This document shows positions 37,242-50,510 of a stretch of DNA of 64,000 nucleotides, piece by piece. The stretch is taken from NCBI GenBank assembly GCA_037389465.1, contig JAZARR010000231.1, positions 1,860,001 through 1,924,000 on the forward strand, given 5' to 3'. A program made the position numbers and the translations under genes. The stretch is from Baylisascaris procyonis. Lineage: Eukaryota; Nematoda; Chromadorea; Rhabditida; Ascarididae. Numbering within the stretch: position 1 is the stretch's first letter; each line of letters opens with the position of its first letter. Below the pieces are notes generated by a model. That model was not told where the DNA came from. It saw only the letters and a program-made list of their open reading frames with translations, and did no database searches.

Positions 37242-38860
37242 TGTCCAATGCTTTACAAAAGGGCATCACCGCGGTCGCGGAAAACGCCTTACGGGGTAGC
37301 GCCACTTGATTTTATCTTCGTTCATATGTCCAATTAGTGATCTTGTGTATTTGTTTGCGATCGTTGTCGATGTTTCATTGCTTTGAAGTGACCGCGTCGA
37401 CTAAATCAACAGTTATAATCATTCGATTGACACTAACCGAATAACGCACACACATCATAAATACATCAATCCACATACTTCCGGAGGGGATCGCTGCAGC
37501 AATATTTGTGCATAAATTTATGCAAACATAGAAGAGCAATGTGCTTTGCCCCATTTTTCTCTCCAACTATAAGAAAAGGTTACCTAAATACAGCTATAGC
37601 TTGATCGTACTTTCAACACTTCATATAAATGAAAAGGTTTTATTTTTGAAAAATGATTTTTAGGATTGGTAAGGGTGAAAATAAATATGAGGCATGTTGA
37701 GAAAAATTTTGATTTGAATAAATTGCTAAATTGATGTTGAGGGGATTTTATACGATCATAGTCATATGATTGTTCGATTGTTACGATATAATGAGCAATC
37801 AATAGCTAGTATACGGTATTTTAAATAAGCTTTTTCATTGTTGAAATGAAAAAAAATGATTTTTGATATTTTTTCTAAACGCAAATGAACAATTTTCTGT
37901 CATTTTCAGAATTCGCTAGCGAAGAGCATCTTATAAGGATTGAAAGAAGAATTTGTGCCATCATAGGAAAATAAAGCAATTTGTTTCTGGATTGAGCAAC
38001 TCTCATTTATCTTTATTCCAAAAGAGTAATTTACTATGTGCATTGTGAAGAGGCATGAAAGAGCAATTTGATACTTGGATTTTTCTCTTGAGAAGCAAGC
38101 TCAATTTATACCAGCAAAAGATTTTCTTATTGACCCAATAGACGATATGCTGTAAATTAGAATCGATTTGACCTAAATAAAGTTTAGACTTTTCTAGAAA
38201 ATTTTGTCAGAGTATTTTGTAATATTTAAAGTACGGTACATACCCAACTCGCAGCGATACGGTAAATACGGTAAATTCCTAATTCCTAACTTCTTAGTGA
38301 CACCAATTCTCGTGGATTGTAGCCTTTTAATTCCACTAAATATAATTACATTAAAAAAAGATGCAAATTATCATAAATCTTCGTTGTTCCCGGAGTATTG
38401 GCATATGCTAATGAATCTTTAGCGAAAATGTCAAGGCAAGAAAAATCATTGAGAAGCATTTAGCTTGGGAAGATTAACGCGGGAAATATTCACAGTGCGT
38501 TATTCGAGAGCATATCAAACTGCGAGGAAAAATTGACATTTATATGCTTTATGAGGATAAGCTAAACGAATTTAAGCTTGATAGAGTTGATGCATAGTTG
38601 GCTTCATTCTATTGCCTCGTATAGAGCACTCATTAGGCGATGCGTTGTCCAACAAAGCGCTCAATCATTAAACACTCTCTGACGCAACAACACCGTTGGA
38701 ATCCCCATGTAGCATGCATCAGTGACGCTCACTAAAGTCGGTGGGAGGCCTACTCATATGGACATACAGATGCGACTAGGGCAAACCCACATCGCTTGCA
38801 TAACTTCATCTCGTTTAGACGCCATAATAAATATTAGCAGTTGAAGTCAGTCGAAGAAAC

Positions 38861-38902
38861 GAAATTGAAGATTCGTTGATTCCTCAACGAATCTTCAATT
38901 TC
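38861..38902. repeat. Perfect 19-bp inverted repeat, 4-nt loop
   Basis: GAAATTGAAGATTCGTTGA (38861-38879), loop TTCC, then its exact reverse complement (38884-38902). The pairing stops sharply at both ends. A pyrimidine-rich tract follows (about 38913-38991). Confidence 0.9.
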
Positions 38903-41900
38903 AATTCGGCGCTATTTCTCTTCTCCATCTTCTCGCTACACCCTCTCAGTTCTCTCTCTATCCCCTTACCTGCTCCCTCCCCCACTCTTTTATATGAGTT
39001 TCGAAAAAATTTTCTATCGGTCCGTGCTATCCCTCAACTCAACATTTGGTGATACATAAGATAAAGCGATGAAATTACTCATCGTAAGAATGTGCAGTGT
39101 GTGTGAAGTGCATACTTTGTTAACCCATGAGACGAGTATTTGTATGTGAGTTCTTAATCGCGCTCGCGAATCTCATTAATTTGGAAATTTCAACCTCGGG
39201 TAGAGTTCAACTAATGTTGAGGGTGGCGCATAAAATGCCACGAATTTCACTCATTATACGGCTTCTATAAGAAACATTTTTTCCGTTTGCGCTGAACATA
39301 CTCTGATATGGTTGAAGTAAACTTTAAATAGGGCGGTCTTAGAAAATCATTGACTACCAAATGCTTATTGCATCTTACCTCTCTTTAAAGGGTTTCTTGA
39401 GTGTATCACTGGCAATCACTGCGGCGGCACAGGAAACTTTCTGCTCTCTAGTGACCATATATGGGTGCTTACATCACGTCTGCGCAGTAATTCTAATATA
39501 ACCTGCTATTTAATTTGCTGTGTGAGTGCCGAATGTTGCAAATAAGTGAACAAAACGCGCCAATTTGGCATGACATCGATAAACGGTGAGCAAGCTTTCA
39601 GCATAAATTAACGTCAATATTTTTTCATGGCCGAAGGGTAAACGAGTAGTATGAATTCACGTGAATTCTAATTGTTAAAGGTGGAGCATTAAAAAATTTT
39701 TTGTATAACTCGTGGTAATTTCTCCAAATTCCAATATTCCAATATTGCACCAACTTTCGGGTAAAAGTTTAACCGTAATAAAGTTTTATCTTCAGTCCAT
39801 AGTTTCAGTCACATTACTTATTCAGTCTATCACTCTACATCCCGTATGGTTGCTGGCGATGCCCATAATTTGCTTCTCTTCAGATAGTTCTGTTCTTTCA
39901 ACGATCATTTCAGGGCAGAGTTGACCCCATAAATCAGCAACATTATCATACGACAACATATTTACTATCTCGTCTTGAACGATGCATATATTTGACTCTC
40001 TTCCTTCATTTAATCATCACATTCATCTGCAGCACATTCTTCAAGATTAATGAATTTTTGTTTTAGTGAAATAGTGAGTGTTTGCTTAGAAAAATAAAAG
40101 ATTGCAGTGATTGAGTTGTTTTCGTTTTATGAGGAGTAAATCAATGCGAGATGATGAATGGTTGCTGCCTTCTAGTTCAATGAACCAGCTCTAGACTGAT
40201 TTTGAAAAATTATATTTTTATCTACAATAATAACAAGAACCAAAATAATCAGTAATGGCGCAAATGTTTTCACTCACTTCCGCTTCGGTATATCAATAAT
40301 ATAGATCACTGCGAACTTATGGATTGTATTACTATTTTTGTTGTGGGTAATGGTCATTCCGCAGGTGAAGTTTCTAGAGCGTAATAGAGGAAGGTGTTCT
40401 ATGACCTTTTTGAAGCATTGTTTGTTTTGGGCGTTGTCTCCGATGGAACGCCGAAATGCGATCCGTTGAACAATCTGAGAAGCGACCTCAAAATATGGCC
40501 ACAGAATTTTCACGATTCAAGCGGCCAAAAATATGGTCAAAATACGGCCAAAAAATTTCACAATTCTATTCGTTAACGAGTATTTTATATAATGAATATA
40601 ATTCACACTCAATAGTTCAAAACTATAGATTTTTAATGTATTTAATTTTCTTATAAAATTTGTTCGCATCGTTTGGCCAATATTTTTTTTCAGATTCACA
40701 GCTGCATTCTATCGCTGTTTCTTCGAATAATTACCACTAAAACATTTTTGCAAATAATAAGAGCAATCGATTTGAATCGGATAGCATCTACGAAACGCAA
40801 TAAAGTTTGCCAAAATTTAAGTGCACGTTTTTCATCGTGATCAAAACAAGTTTGTAATGGCATAAGGTGTAGGCAGGTTGTATGAGGATTGATGTGTGCA
40901 ACCTTTTAATGGCTAAGAATGCAAATGCATTTCCGATCGGACGATAAGTGATTGTCATCTAGAAGAAAGGCACAACATTTGATGCGCAACCTTGAACCTC
41001 ACTCTTACAATTTCCTCACAACACATTAAGTGCTCAACACTTTACCACACAAATAACTAGGCATAATATTCAGAGAATTTGTTCACTATATTGGCAATTA
41101 CCTGCAAACTATATCTCAACAAGGCTTAAGCTAGAACGGGAGAAATTAGATAATTTATAGTTGAGAGTAGAACAAAAAATAAATGAATTTTTATATAAGT
41201 TTGCAAGGCGAAAATTCAAATCCACTTAGGAATAATTTTTCGAATTTATTTTTGCTATCGATTTGCTGAAAATAACTGAGAAAGAAAAATTCTCAGGGTT
41301 CTTAAAGTATAACGGTTGGCAATAGTGTTTTCCCTTGTTTCCCAATAAATATATAGGTACACTATTGTTCCCACTGAGGCTTCCTTAAATATCAACTACG
41401 AATGAATGTGTACTGGAAGGATTATCAGTTTCATAGAAAAGCCTTTATTATTGATGTACGATCAGATGATGAGGATTGACAAAAGAAAATATATCAACAT
41501 CGTTGTGTCAATAAATATGAGTCAGTTGGCAATAAAGCATACAAGCTTCGCTTGACCTGTTAGTGCCTTGTTTGTATTCGCTCTTATTCTTCAACAATCC
41601 AAGCCATTTGCCCATTTTACGTCGTTAAGTCGACAATATCAGTGTTAAGCTTATCAATCCAAATTCTAGTTTATCACATACAACTTGCTAAATATTTAAA
41701 AAAAAATAATAAATGAGTATTTTTCATTGTACATGATAAAAACACATTTCATTGTAATGAAGAAACCATCTGAAGCAAACTGACAAAATATTTTTCAGAG
41801 TATAATAAATATATATTTATTGTTATCTTTGATCATAGCGTTTACTTCGAAAGGGAAGTACTAATATCTTTTTTTTTGCATAGAACATTTAAGTGCTCAC

Positions 41901-44900
41901 TTTTACAACAGCATGTGCTTTCCATTCTTATGGATCATTGGCAAACATATGAGCTTTTGCCTACTAAAAGAAATATTCGGGCTAAATATTTATCGATCAA
42001 CCGACTCAACTCTATGAAGTACAGTGGTCCTTTAAACTTAGATCGATAGCCGTGTGTTTAGATGTTGATCAACGAAAACAGCTATTAAAATTCTCAATCA
42101 ACGACAACAGCAAGTTAAAATTTATAGATTTGTATTTTTGATATCGAGTAACAATTCTTTTAAAATTTCTGTTATCGAATATTTTCAATCGATATAGTTG
42201 AACGGTTTATATACCGTAACAGTATCATCTAGCTCGTATCGTATCCGACGAATATCTGCTATCCAAGGCGCCATAACGGTGAACAAGCATCTTGAAACAA
42301 TAGGTACACATTAAAGGGGAAAAGTGAATGCGTAACACGAGCTAGGCCATCCATGCTAAATAGTTCGTGTCATCGATGAATAGCCACAAGAGCACCCAAG
42401 CCTAAATGATGGTCATCCATATAAAGAATAAACGTGCTTGTCGGCATCATCAATAAGCTTCACAATGGGGAGCGCCTTTGTGAAGGAACCTCTAATAGAT
42501 CTACATATTTGGCTAAGTGGCCAGGTTTTTTCGGCAGCTCCTACCATCCTACACATTGAGGTACGCTAAGCAAACATATGAATATCAAAAGCCTAGCGTG
42601 CGGTAAACAGAACATTCAAAACAATCTTAGAGTAACAGTAGATGAACAGTCGCCGTCATATATACCGCAGAGTAAAGCTTGTTTAGATCGATACAAGAAA
42701 TCAATAAGTTAGTAATGCCATCACTGAGTTAAGAAAGGCATTGTCATATGATCGATTTGATCTAAGAAGATTGAATCAGCTTGTGGTTTGAGAGTAGATA
42801 GTTAGATAGAACACTCCAGTCATTTCTTTTCTTGAAAGCTATCTAGAGATATTAATATTAATAAAAAAATGAATTTTTATTAACAATGATTTCTTCAAAT
42901 AATAATAAATTCTCATTCCATAGATCGATACATAGAATCACTTTCTATAATCTAAAGACGAAGATATTAATAAACCAAGCAAACCGTTTATTCATCTGAA
43001 ATATACCGCTGAATAAAGAATATTGGTGATCACTGGATATTTTAATTCATATAACCTAATAAAGCGCTTTGGCTAGTAGAGCACAATAAATTTTTTGATC
43101 AATTCAAATGTTGATCAAACGATTTCTTCTGATAAATCAATAAATCTTTTGGTCAGCAATGCAACACTTACCACTAGTCATCATCCTTACCACTGTAGTC
43201 ATCATCATGACTAGTAGTCAGTGTTGCATTGCTTCTAGTATTTTATTATTCATTCATATAAACTACTATTTAGTGAAAAAAATTTCACATATTTGGCAAT
43301 ATTATTTGCTCTTTCATAGTTTTCTTCTAATTTTATCTTCTTTTCTTCGTTCTTACTAATTTTCAACTTTCAATATGCGGCTGATTTCTTTTCATGCGCA
43401 AATGTGGATTTTTCGAGATTTTCAACGTGCAAAATTTTTTTTTTAAATTTTTAATGCACGTTTAAAATGGTTTTTCTAAGCAAAGTTGATAGACAAATCG
43501 TCGAAATAAGTAGATTTTATTTTATATTAATTCTATGCTCGTATCTATGCACTTTATCGTATTTCGGCTAGGAATTTTTCTTAGCATATCTCTCTTTTCA
43601 TATGAACATTGCGGGATTCGACGGATTTGTTGAAGCGTTCAAACATGCCCATTAAAAGCTTATCAGATATGCTCGAGTGATAAACTACTCAAAGGTTTAT
43701 TTCCGCTGATAAGCATTGTGCCGTGAGAATGCATTCTGCAGGATGTGATAAAAGTGCGCACAATCTACTGATTTTTGTAGAGTACAAGAGAGACAATTAA
43801 AAAATCTCTAGCATTATGCGAGGAAATCGCAGTACTAATTTTTGTATAGAAACTAATTTATATCCTTTGCGCATTTATGTGTATTCATTTATCATTTCAA
43901 ATTGTATTTCACTAAAGGTTATTAATTTATGGCGATATGATGAAAAAAATTCCATAAAAATTTGGTTTTTTTCTACGAAATGTTTCACAAAAAGTGCAAG
44001 TAATAAATTGAATTTCACTGTTTTATCCATAGCCTCTCAAGAATCGCTATTTCCTATTATCTTCCCATCCTGAAGATGCAGCTATTCGAACAACGCTTTC
44101 TAGTCGTCCGTAAGTTAGTCGTTTGTCGTCCACTTAAATTCACCTTTATCGTTAACTTCCACCTCGAATTTACTCACCATTTGCTTATACGGAATCAAAG
44201 TAAAAAAATTTACTTTTATAAAATTTCTCTATTTGATAATGAATAAAGACTGCAAGAAGATAGAGGCTTTTGTTTGCTTTTTTTTTTTTAAATAATACAC
44301 TGGAAAAAAAGACACCTAAAGGGTTTGGTAGTGCGAATCCACTGGTGACGTTTTATTCTATACTTTTGATCCAATTCAGGAGCAACAAGGAATTAATTAA
44401 CTTCAAGAAAACTTACTTACGAATTTGTACTATTTAAGTGGACAAAGTGGCACCTTACGAAGTGCTTCGATGCCAATCCTGAAATTTTCCATGCACAAAT
44501 ATTTTAAAAATGATGCATGAACAAATGATTTCGTTTCTAGAATGCAAGAAGATGGCATAAGAGATTATAATGGCGGCTCTTTAAAAAGAACCTTGCCTAA
44601 AGTGGGATATCACGAAAGCAATAGGCGACAACGTGGGAAGGTCGTTATGAGGTTGAACGCAAGAAATAACGACAACGATTCTCTGCAAAAATTTTCGCCG
44701 TATCCAATGCCTGATCGTTCTTAAATCCTAAATACTATAATTTTCAAACTTCTTTCATCAGTCCTATAAAACTAGACGAAATTTTGAATAATGCTTTTCT
44801 TAAAGAAAAGAGCGATTCAATATGACACGACATATAAAAGTTACCATCAATTTCTCTAATCGGTCTCAAGCTGCTAAAGTGGATTCTAAGATCTAGATTA

Positions 44901-46075
44901 AGAATTCTTAAGAATGTATCATTACCGATGCCTTATTAGAATATGCATTTGAAGGGTGGACTCATTTGGGGAAACAATATCCCTTATTAAGTCGTTCGCA
45001 AAAATTTTGATAGAATGAAATATTATGTCATGAGCAATTTAAATCTCAAATTGCTACAAGCAATATAGCGCAATACTTCCTTGATATGAATGCATTAACC
45101 CTACTCTTTGAATACATACTCTTGACTCATTGATGCACTATTTATAGCATTTCCTTTGCTTATAGTATCATTATTACTACTTCAGATTATACACGTGTAC
45201 GAAGTATCCTGCAGGTCGTTTTATATAGATGAGCTCTAAAACTGATAATATCGTTCCATAAATCCAGGAAATATTTCAATCCTAACCACTAAAGAGTTTC
45301 GATCTTTTTTTTTTTAAATTATCGACGCACTCATCAATAGCACATAGAACATAATCATAAAAGGTTGTTGTTGTTTTGGAAAGGCAACAGTATGTATTTT
45401 GGATGTCACAATGTGTTGTAATGTGCACAGCTGTCGTTATTCATTGGAGCAAAAGAATTTCTCGTAAAATGTTTTCGGCACAAGTAAGAACAATTGTGGG
45501 AAACACCACATCGATGTCCCTTCGAAATCGTTTCCATAACGAATCATTAAGCAATTTAAAAGAGTTCTCCATTTCATCGATTCGTAGATAATTTCCTTTC
45601 AAATTCAAATATTTCATTTTATTTCATTTTTTATAGTTTTATATAGCTCGATTGTCATATAAAAAATCATAACTGAAACCGTTTCTTAATTGAAATCACC
45701 ACGAGGTTACCAAAACCACTTCCGTTTCTGGGAATTAAAATACTCTAAAAGTGCTTTACTCTACCTCACTTCAAGATGGAAATGCATAAATTTCACATTT
45801 TCTTTGTAGTTTGCACAGCCTAGTTGGAAGCTGATTTTAAAGAAGAGCAAGTCATTGGCAATAGTTAATATGCTGCCAAGAGAACAAAGCAAATGCAGCA
45901 AAGCTTTTGCGAATTTCTAAAATGTTTTTTAAGAAGCACATTTTCTTTTTTTTTTTTTTGCAATGAAACCGAACTAGGTGGGAAACGTTTAAAAGTTTCC
46001 GCACTTTGTTCACATATACAGTAATAAACTATTTATTCATCCACCTATTTGCTTTACATATTCAGATGTTATTCC

Positions 46076-46077
46076 AT

Positions 46078-46128
<51 letters not shown>

Positions 46129-46129
46129 T
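46076..46129. repeat. (TTTA)13 microsatellite
   Basis: 54 bp of perfect TTTA/ATTT repeat, followed by degenerate AATTTATT copies to about 46153. Confidence 0.95.
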
Positions 46130-49100
46130 CAATTTATTAATTTATTAATTTATTTTTTATCTATTTTGACGCCTCTAAGTGGGAAAACATACAAATGCAT
46201 GTGAACATAAACGAAGCGTTTAAAATGGAAGAGCAGCAATGATGTGTTGATCGAAACGACTCAGCCGTAGCTCAAAAGTTGAAGAAGTGGTGTATTAATC
46301 ACGTCACCAAGAAGCAGATTCCAGACTCGTGCAACGAGAAACTTGAATTTTCAATCCTTGATAAGCGTTCAAAATATTCACTTCAAATTTGATGAATCTC
46401 AAAGTGTTTCCTTTTTCCTTATCAGGCCATGCTGCACCACCTTCACACATCTCTATAGACTTTACAATAAAAGCTTCAATTTCAAATTTAACTATTAACC
46501 ATTTAGTGCAACCGTTTATATGGAGATAATTCAATAACTGTGTTTTAAATAAGTATTGAATATTCCTTCCATTATTATTTTTAATATTATGCCAACTATT
46601 AGATCCTTCAAACAATTTCAATGTTCATATACTTTTCAGTCAACTCTACAAATGCTAAAAAAATATACTTGTAAGCCGACATTAGCGATTATTATGAGAT
46701 TTTGATGAATCTCCTCATAGAAATTACACTTTTTTGAAACTCTTCTGTACTTGTGGACTAAATCAGAAATGAGAATTGCATCCGGAACAAAACTGTGGGA
46801 AATTATTAAGGGAGAATAGCGTTATGGGGAAGATTGCATAGTTGAGATCAACTTTCATCGTATATGCAAATTACTTGCGCAAGCGCATCTTTTATAACAC
46901 ACTAAACATACGCCGTTTGTATCAGTCAAATTTGCATTTCAATGCCTGGACTACCATGGGAGAATCCATGCGCAGTCGGCGTCCATTACCATGTGAATTG
47001 CTCAAACAAGAGAAATGCAATAAGTTTTCCAATACTATAAGAACATTAGTATGCTATATTATTTCGTATTCTTATCTTGCGGCTTTCCACTTCCTCGCCA
47101 GCATTAGGTAACAAAATAAATTATTACTCACGAAATGCTGTCACTTATTTTAGATTATAGAATTGTCAACTCTATCGCATATTGCATTAGCGTTTTTAAC
47201 CGCTATTCCAACTTTTCCACAATAGATATCCGTGACCAATATCGATGACCGTGAATAAAGATTTAAAAGATGAGGATGGCGCCAGAGCTCTTATCGAAGG
47301 AGTGTCTTGTATGCATATCGGATCGTACCGTGAATACCAATTTGTGCCAACTTATAGAAGATATAATCCGCCCGGGACAAGGTCACATCAATCCCACGAA
47401 TAAATAGTTGCGTATAACAGCTCACCTGATCGCTCATAGAGATTATTTGTTGATGAATACTCGTTGTGATTCCGATCGTTGGCCATAAAGCAACCAACTT
47501 CAATAGCTTCTACCTCTCATCTACTTCAAGTAATGGACACACCGGCTAAAATACGGTCAAAATTACATAAGGCTGAGGACTCATCGTTTTGAAACGTCAT
47601 AAGAAGCTTTCGCATTGAAAACCATGCAAGCTACACGATTAGTTAAATTTATTTGCATATTAAGTTGGCATTTTTGCATATATTTTTTCTGCACAATTAC
47701 TTTTGATTGCATATTTGAATAAATTTTTAATTGTTTCATTTCACCACACTAATAAACAGCTTACATAATCGATGATTTTACTGCATCATTAATTTGTGGC
47801 TAATTTCTATGAGAAAATTTTTATTATGGAGAAGAAATTACCATAATTTGATTGATTTTAGATATATAGCGCATCCAATAGTCTGGTCAATTTCTTCACA
47901 GGGGACTACTGCCATATAAGATTTGAAAGATCGAAAAACTTGCTAATAATTATATTATTGAAGAAGAAAAAACGAATTTTGAAATTCGGGTCTACTTAAA
48001 TGGTCGACAACCTAAACATATAGATATATTAATTTTCCTCGTATACCTTTGCCACTCGATTTTCGTGGAAATTATCATAGGGAAAGTTGAGTTATCAAGG
48101 TCGGCGATCAATGTCTTTCGAAAGTTTTTCGCCGCTAAACAAGTTTCCCTCCCAATCTTAAATTCTATATGATATATATAAAATAAACAGGTATTATGAA
48201 TCTGCTAGTGCAGCAAATCTACAAAGGCAAGCTATTTATTGGCAATAAAAGGCGCATATAACACTTTCATTTCCGTATTTCAAGGTCTTTAAACGATTCA
48301 CATCAACTTTTCCCTTTCATAGTTTAAATAATTCCTTCATTTATTCAAGAATAATAACTCTGGCTGCAATGAACGCAAAAATTTGAATTTAGAATATTTA
48401 GAATAGTTCAATTTAATTATCAACAAAAATAATGATTTCATTTGAATCCATGAAAATTCATCATATGATTTCGAATCAACTAGAATAAATATGAAAGCAC
48501 GACAAAATTTTTTTGCATTTGCTTATCCCATCCGACGATTATAAAAGCGTTAAAAATTTGAAATTTATTTCAAAACGATCACTTCATCCGTAAATTTGGA
48601 AATATGGATAGCACAAAGATACATGAGTCGATCACATCGAAATCGATAATGATGCATCATATTTTTTTAAAGAAAGAATCTGATACGATAAAAAAAACCT
48701 TCAATCATAAACACGACGAAACTATTTTGCAAGTAGTGAATCTTTGCACCATTAAAAGAAGTCGTGAAGCTCCACGCCAACATTACAAAATTTCCAAGTT
48801 GAGGCTTTTAATGCGGATCATTGTTAACTAGCATATGATGCAAAGCTGGGAACGATCAAAAATGAAGATTAAAAAAATATAATTGCAATTTTCGATTTCA
48901 AAATATTTGCTAAGCGATAAACGTTCAACTCAAATGAACAACGTTTAACAAAAAGTGAATAAATATTCCACTTTTCAATCGCATTTCATAAAATTAGAGT
49001 GCATCTATGAATTTCAACGCTTGAAGTGAAAAAAAGAAGTGGAAAAATCAGAACATTTTATTCGGCATAGTAAATTCAAAAAAGTCCAAAAATGTCACAA

Positions 49101-50480
49101 ACGATTGAAGATCAATACTTTTCCTAACGGAAGAATTTCTATTCAATGATTTTCTTGTGTTAATTTTTGAATGTCATTAGTGAAATATGATAATTAAGAG
49201 CAATTTTCACTTAAGATATTGAAAAGTTAGCCGCCAATCTTAGTCGAAAATGTCACTTCCGTTTAAGTCGAGGAGAAAATTGAGAAGAGAAATGATCTTT
49301 CGATGGATGTCATATCGTGTAATCACCAAAATATCACTTATCATTTACCTATCATAATTAACGACATCATTTGAATATCGATTATTTCAACAGTTGCTTG
49401 TTCAATGATAAGCTTCCGCTCCGCGGTAATATGAAAGTTTAACTTCCGAAATATTTTGTGTTTAAAATCTCCAAGCCGTATTGAATTTAATTAAAACAAA
49501 GTCGATATTATCGTTATTGAAAGCATTTAGTAAGATGATATATTAGAGAAATGTGATTGTATGCGTAAATTATTCCGGTTGCTATGCACATTTTCAGCTC
49601 AATTCGTGCATCATCTCTTTACTGATGCGGCAGATGAACACTTTCAAATCGACAATTTTTTTTTTTCAATATTCACTTTATAACAACAATTTGTGTTATT
49701 TTTTCACAATTCAATATAGCATCCATTTTTACTATAAATAAGATTGATATAAATAAGACGATGCCTTTTTTACGGAATATAATTTAGAGTGATGGCAATT
49801 AAAGCTTATTTAATGCATAGCTATTCAAGAAAACACTTTATCAGCAAGTAAATTACGTGCACGCATAAACCACTAATTATTTCATTAAAAACTTGCGGGT
49901 GCTGCATTAAGATCTAACAATATGAGGCGTTTTCAACAAACTTTGTTAATTATATATACTATTCAATTGATATAGTATTGATGATCATATATAATATAAT
50001 ATTTTAGTTTATTTATATACTTGATATTATCTGGGCGTATATAGTATCAAATGCTTCTCATTTAAGAAACACGTATCAATAAAATGCAACCCACGAAAGA
50101 GCGCAAAATGATCTTTGCGTTTACGAGATGAATATTCTACAATAATATTATAAATAAATAAGTATTATAAATAAAACAAGGCTATTCTTTAGGGCTGGCC
50201 ATAATTTAAAAAAAATAGCCATAATATAAATCATTAACTGCATAGTTATGATGAAGTATTTAGTCGCTACCAAGTTAAACAACTATTGTTAGTTTCACTC
50301 GTTGCTATTCAACCGCTTATATTCATTTATTTTCTAATTTAATGTTGTGTTATTTCTTATAGTGCAATGCGTCGAACAAATGAATTCTTCAAAAAGAATG
50401 GGCATATAAAATTGAAATGAATAAAATATTTTTGAGTATAGCTTTTATGAATTCACTTATTATTTTCTATTGAATTCAAT

Positions 50481-50510
50481 TCCTTTTCAGATTATGAAAT
50501 AAATAAGACG
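50481..50510 (+). promoter_or_regulatory. Acceptor and 20-nt leader of the cyclase gene
   Basis: TCCTTTTCAG (50481-50490) is a strong acceptor followed by only 20 nt before the start codon at 50511. This arrangement fits a spliced-leader trans-splice site; a 5' UTR intron is the alternative. The leader itself holds a three-codon upstream frame (ATG AAA TAA). Confidence 0.55.

Larger units (their letters stand above)
32404..50480. other. Long intergenic region without a called gene
   Basis: AT-rich with GC-richer patches (about 35.3-35.5, 36.8-37.3, 38.6-38.8 and 42.2-42.7 kb). Open frames that look mildly coding but stay within chance length: 34572-34838, 36587-36769, 44542-44724, 45391-45591 (after a CAACAG acceptor, with a weak likeness to a seven-helix receptor tail) and 48604-48831, all plus strand. 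None has a recognisable domain or a confirmed partner exon. Structures of note are the hairpins at 37213-37241 and 38861-38902 and the (TTTA)n run at 46076. Confidence 0.4.
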
